NCBI GenBank assembly: GCA_024278255.1
Contig: JAJRTP010000109.1
Span: 1-6,035, forward strand
DNA: 6,035 nt
Direction of reading: 5' to 3'
Origin: Chloroflexota bacterium
GTDB lineage: Bacteria > Chloroflexota > Anaerolineae > Promineifilales > Promineifilaceae
A model generated the notes under the pieces. The model did no database searches. It worked only from the letters and a program-made list of their open reading frames with translations, and was not told the origin of the DNA. Of this stretch, positions 4,629-6,035 are shown piece after piece; position 1 is the first letter of the stretch; every line of letters starts with the position of its first letter. The position numbers and the translations under genes were made by a program.

Positions 4629-6035
4629 ATGCTGATTGACAATCATTTTGACGCCAAGTTTGCCGATGATATTGCCAAGTTTGAATCGTATAACAAGCAT
4701 CTTTACCGGCCCAATACTTACCTGCACAAATGGTGGGCGCGGCGATGCGGCAGCACGTTTCGCGCAATTTTGAAACATCTTGTGTCGGACGAAGAGCATC
4801 AAGACTATTATTCGCCCGGCGGGCTGGAAGGCAAAATTGTTTTGGATCCGATGATGGGCGGAGGCACGACGGTGCATGAAGCAATCCGGTTAGGCGCTAA
4901 TGTTGTAGGCGTTGATATTGACCCGATTCCTGTTTTACAAGCTCGTGCCACGTTGTCTGAATTGCCCCTAACATATCTGGAGTCTGCTTTTGACCGGTTT
5001 TACGGAAATTTATATGCAGAATTGGCGTCTTTATACCGCACAACCTGTCCTGTATGCGCATTATCATATGAATTACGGTTTGTTTTATATGGATTACGGC
5101 GGCAATGTCAGTGTGGTAATGCGCTTTTCGTAGATTCTCTGGTTTTACGTTACAACAGCGATGGTTCAAGCTTCCATATTCATCCCGAATCACATGATAT
5201 TTACCTTGGCGACAATTTGTTTTCTGCATCTGATGCGATAGATAAACCACCCGTCTTTGAGAAAAATGTCAAGGTCTGTCTACAATGTCATTCTATGTAT
5301 AAGGAAGACACGGATGTACCTTTCTATCGTCGTTACCAACCGGTTGCCATTGCAGGTGAATGCAAGGAGCATGGCTTGTTTTTTGCTGCGCCACAGCAGG
5401 CAGATCGGGACAGTATCGCTCATGCAGATAAACGTCGCAGCCAGTTGCCCTTTTCAGCCGATGACTTTCTTGTAGAAGCTGGCCCCAAATCTCGGGATTT
5501 ACTTAATCGAGGTGTTGCCAGTTATCTGGATTTGTTTTCCAGTCGTCAATTGCTGTTTCTGCATCAGGCGATTGAGCTTTTACCGGCGTTTGAACCGCTT
5601 GTTCGTCTGAATTTGGCTTTACTGGTGTCCACATCACTGGAGTTTAATGCGATGTTGTGTGGATATAAAGGAGCAAAGAAGAACCGGCCGGGCGCTATTC
5701 GGCATACATTTGCCCACCACGCTTATTCATTTCCTTACACTGCATTGGAAAACAATCCGCTCTACCGTAAAAAGCAGTCGGGGAATTTACAGAACTTGTT
5801 TTACAGTCGCATTGTTCGCGGCCGCCGCTGGGCGCAGAAACCTGTAGAGCGCATGATCAATGGTAACGGCCGCCCCGAGAAGGTTGTTATTTCGGGCGAG
5901 GTTGATGAAGGTACGGAGGTTTCCCGATTCACTGATTTGAAGCAAGGTTCACGCCGTTTTTTATTGCGGCAAGGTTCGTCGGCTGCTCTGCCTGTTCCCA
6001 ATAACAGCGTGGATTATGTGATTACCGATCCGCCC
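4629..6035 (+). CDS. Zn-ribbon amino-methyltransferase (DUF1156/COG1743-like), partial, cognate of the endonuclease
   Basis: The frame is open from ATG 4629 to the last base, giving 469 residues without a stop; the C-terminus is outside the window. The N-terminus has YRPNTYLHKWWARR (26-39), typical of DUF1156-type DNA methylases. Next is the S-adenosylmethionine motif DPMMGGGTT (73-81) with the following acidic strand GVDID (94-98). The catalytic DPP (motif IV, from VITDPP) ends the window. The roughly 370 residues between them hold two probable zinc ribbons: C140, C143, C160, C162, and C217, C220, C245 with H248. DPP enzymes methylate exocyclic amino groups; on a GC-only target this must be N4-methylcytosine (inference). 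It lies 31 bases after the endonuclease stop, so both are probably one transcript. Only a weak ribosome site is visible, but an in-frame TAA at 4608 leaves ATG 4629 as the only good start. The fourth residue after WWAR is Gly41 following C40, where relatives usually have Pro-Gly. Confidence 0.9.
   Translation, partial: MLIDNHFDAKFADDIAKFESYNKHLYRPNTYLHKWWARRCGSTFRAILKHLVSDEEHQDYYSPGGLEGKIVLDPMMGGGTTVHEAIRLGANVVGVDIDPIPVLQARATLSELPLTYLESAFDRFYGNLYAELASLYRTTCPVCALSYELRFVLYGLRRQCQCGNALFVDSLVLRYNSDGSSFHIHPESHDIYLGDNLFSASDAIDKPPVFEKNVKVCLQCHSMYKEDTDVPFYRRYQPVAIAGECKEHGLFFAAPQQADRDSIAHADKRRSQLPFSADDFLVEAGPKSRDLLNRGVASYLDLFSSRQLLFLHQAIELLPAFEPLVRLNLALLVSTSLEFNAMLCGYKGAKKNRPGAIRHTFAHHAYSFPYTALENNPLYRKKQSGNLQNLFYSRIVRGRRWAQKPVERMINGNGRPEKVVISGEVDEGTEVSRFTDLKQGSRRFLLRQGSSAALPVPNNSVDYVITDPP
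5818..5825. other. Only GCGGCCGC (NotI) site in the window, inside the methyltransferase gene
   Basis: GCGGCCGC spans 5818-5825, coding for part of RGRRW in the methyltransferase. It is the exact NotI target and a plausible target of the neighbouring endonuclease. Other CGGCCG cores in this gene are at 5685-5690 and 5867-5872. Confidence 0.9.

Noticed and set aside
4447..5250. Reverse-strand frames at 4447-4884 and 4897-5250
   Set aside because: They are opposite the methyltransferase, whose motifs (HKWWARR, DPMMGGGTT and zinc-ribbon cysteines) clearly define the + strand as coding.
5257..5847. Short + strand frames at 5257-5475 and 5647-5847
   Set aside because: They are out-of-frame readings within the methyltransferase, which is open without a stop from 4629 to 6035.
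1..6035. CRISPR array, tRNA, rRNA, insertion sequence or attachment site
   Set aside because: No regularly spaced repeats, tRNA-like cloverleaf, transposase or flanking direct repeats were seen.

Overview
The window reads almost entirely on the + strand and falls into two parts. Positions 1-3527 look like ordinary, moderately GC-rich bacterial chromosome. They hold the end of one peptide-transporter ATPase, a complete second one, a response regulator with a roadblock-like domain and an acidic tail, and a crotonase-fold acyl-CoA enzyme. Positions 3528-6035 are clearly more AT-rich and carry a restriction-modification (RM) locus: a NotI-family endonuclease and the first 469 residues of a zinc-ribbon amino-methyltransferase that runs off the right edge.

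The style of the chromosomal part suggests a Chloroflexota bacterium of the Anaerolineae type: 8-bp stop/start overlaps, a response regulator with a long Pro/Glu/Asp-rich tail, and many CGGCCG palindromes. No marker gene proves this, so the assignment is tentative.

Layout: (1) 1-264, C-terminus of a DppD/OppD-type ATPase. Its stop overlaps the start of (2) 257-1345, an OppF/DppF-type ATPase; together they are the motor of a peptide or nickel ABC importer whose permeases and binding protein would lie upstream. (3) A candidate sigma-70 promoter at 1373-1402 precedes a two-gene operon: a response regulator (1463-2743) and an enoyl-CoA hydratase/isomerase-family enzyme (2736-3527), joined by an 8-bp overlap. 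(4) The RM locus has a strong extended -10 promoter (3551-3578) whose -10 lies in a perfect inverted repeat. A 50-codon reading frame starts at the predicted transcription start, followed by the endonuclease (3719-4597) and the methyltransferase (4629 to the end).

The most interesting point is the pairing of the RM locus with its surroundings. The endonuclease keeps the four-cysteine metal site and the D...ExQ active site of NotI but is only 292 residues, so its target is probably GCGGCCGC or the shorter core CGGCCG. The neighbouring chromosomal genes are rich in CGGCCG (11 copies in the window, five within the octamer ACGGCCGT), and the single GCGGCCGC site lies inside the methyltransferase gene itself.
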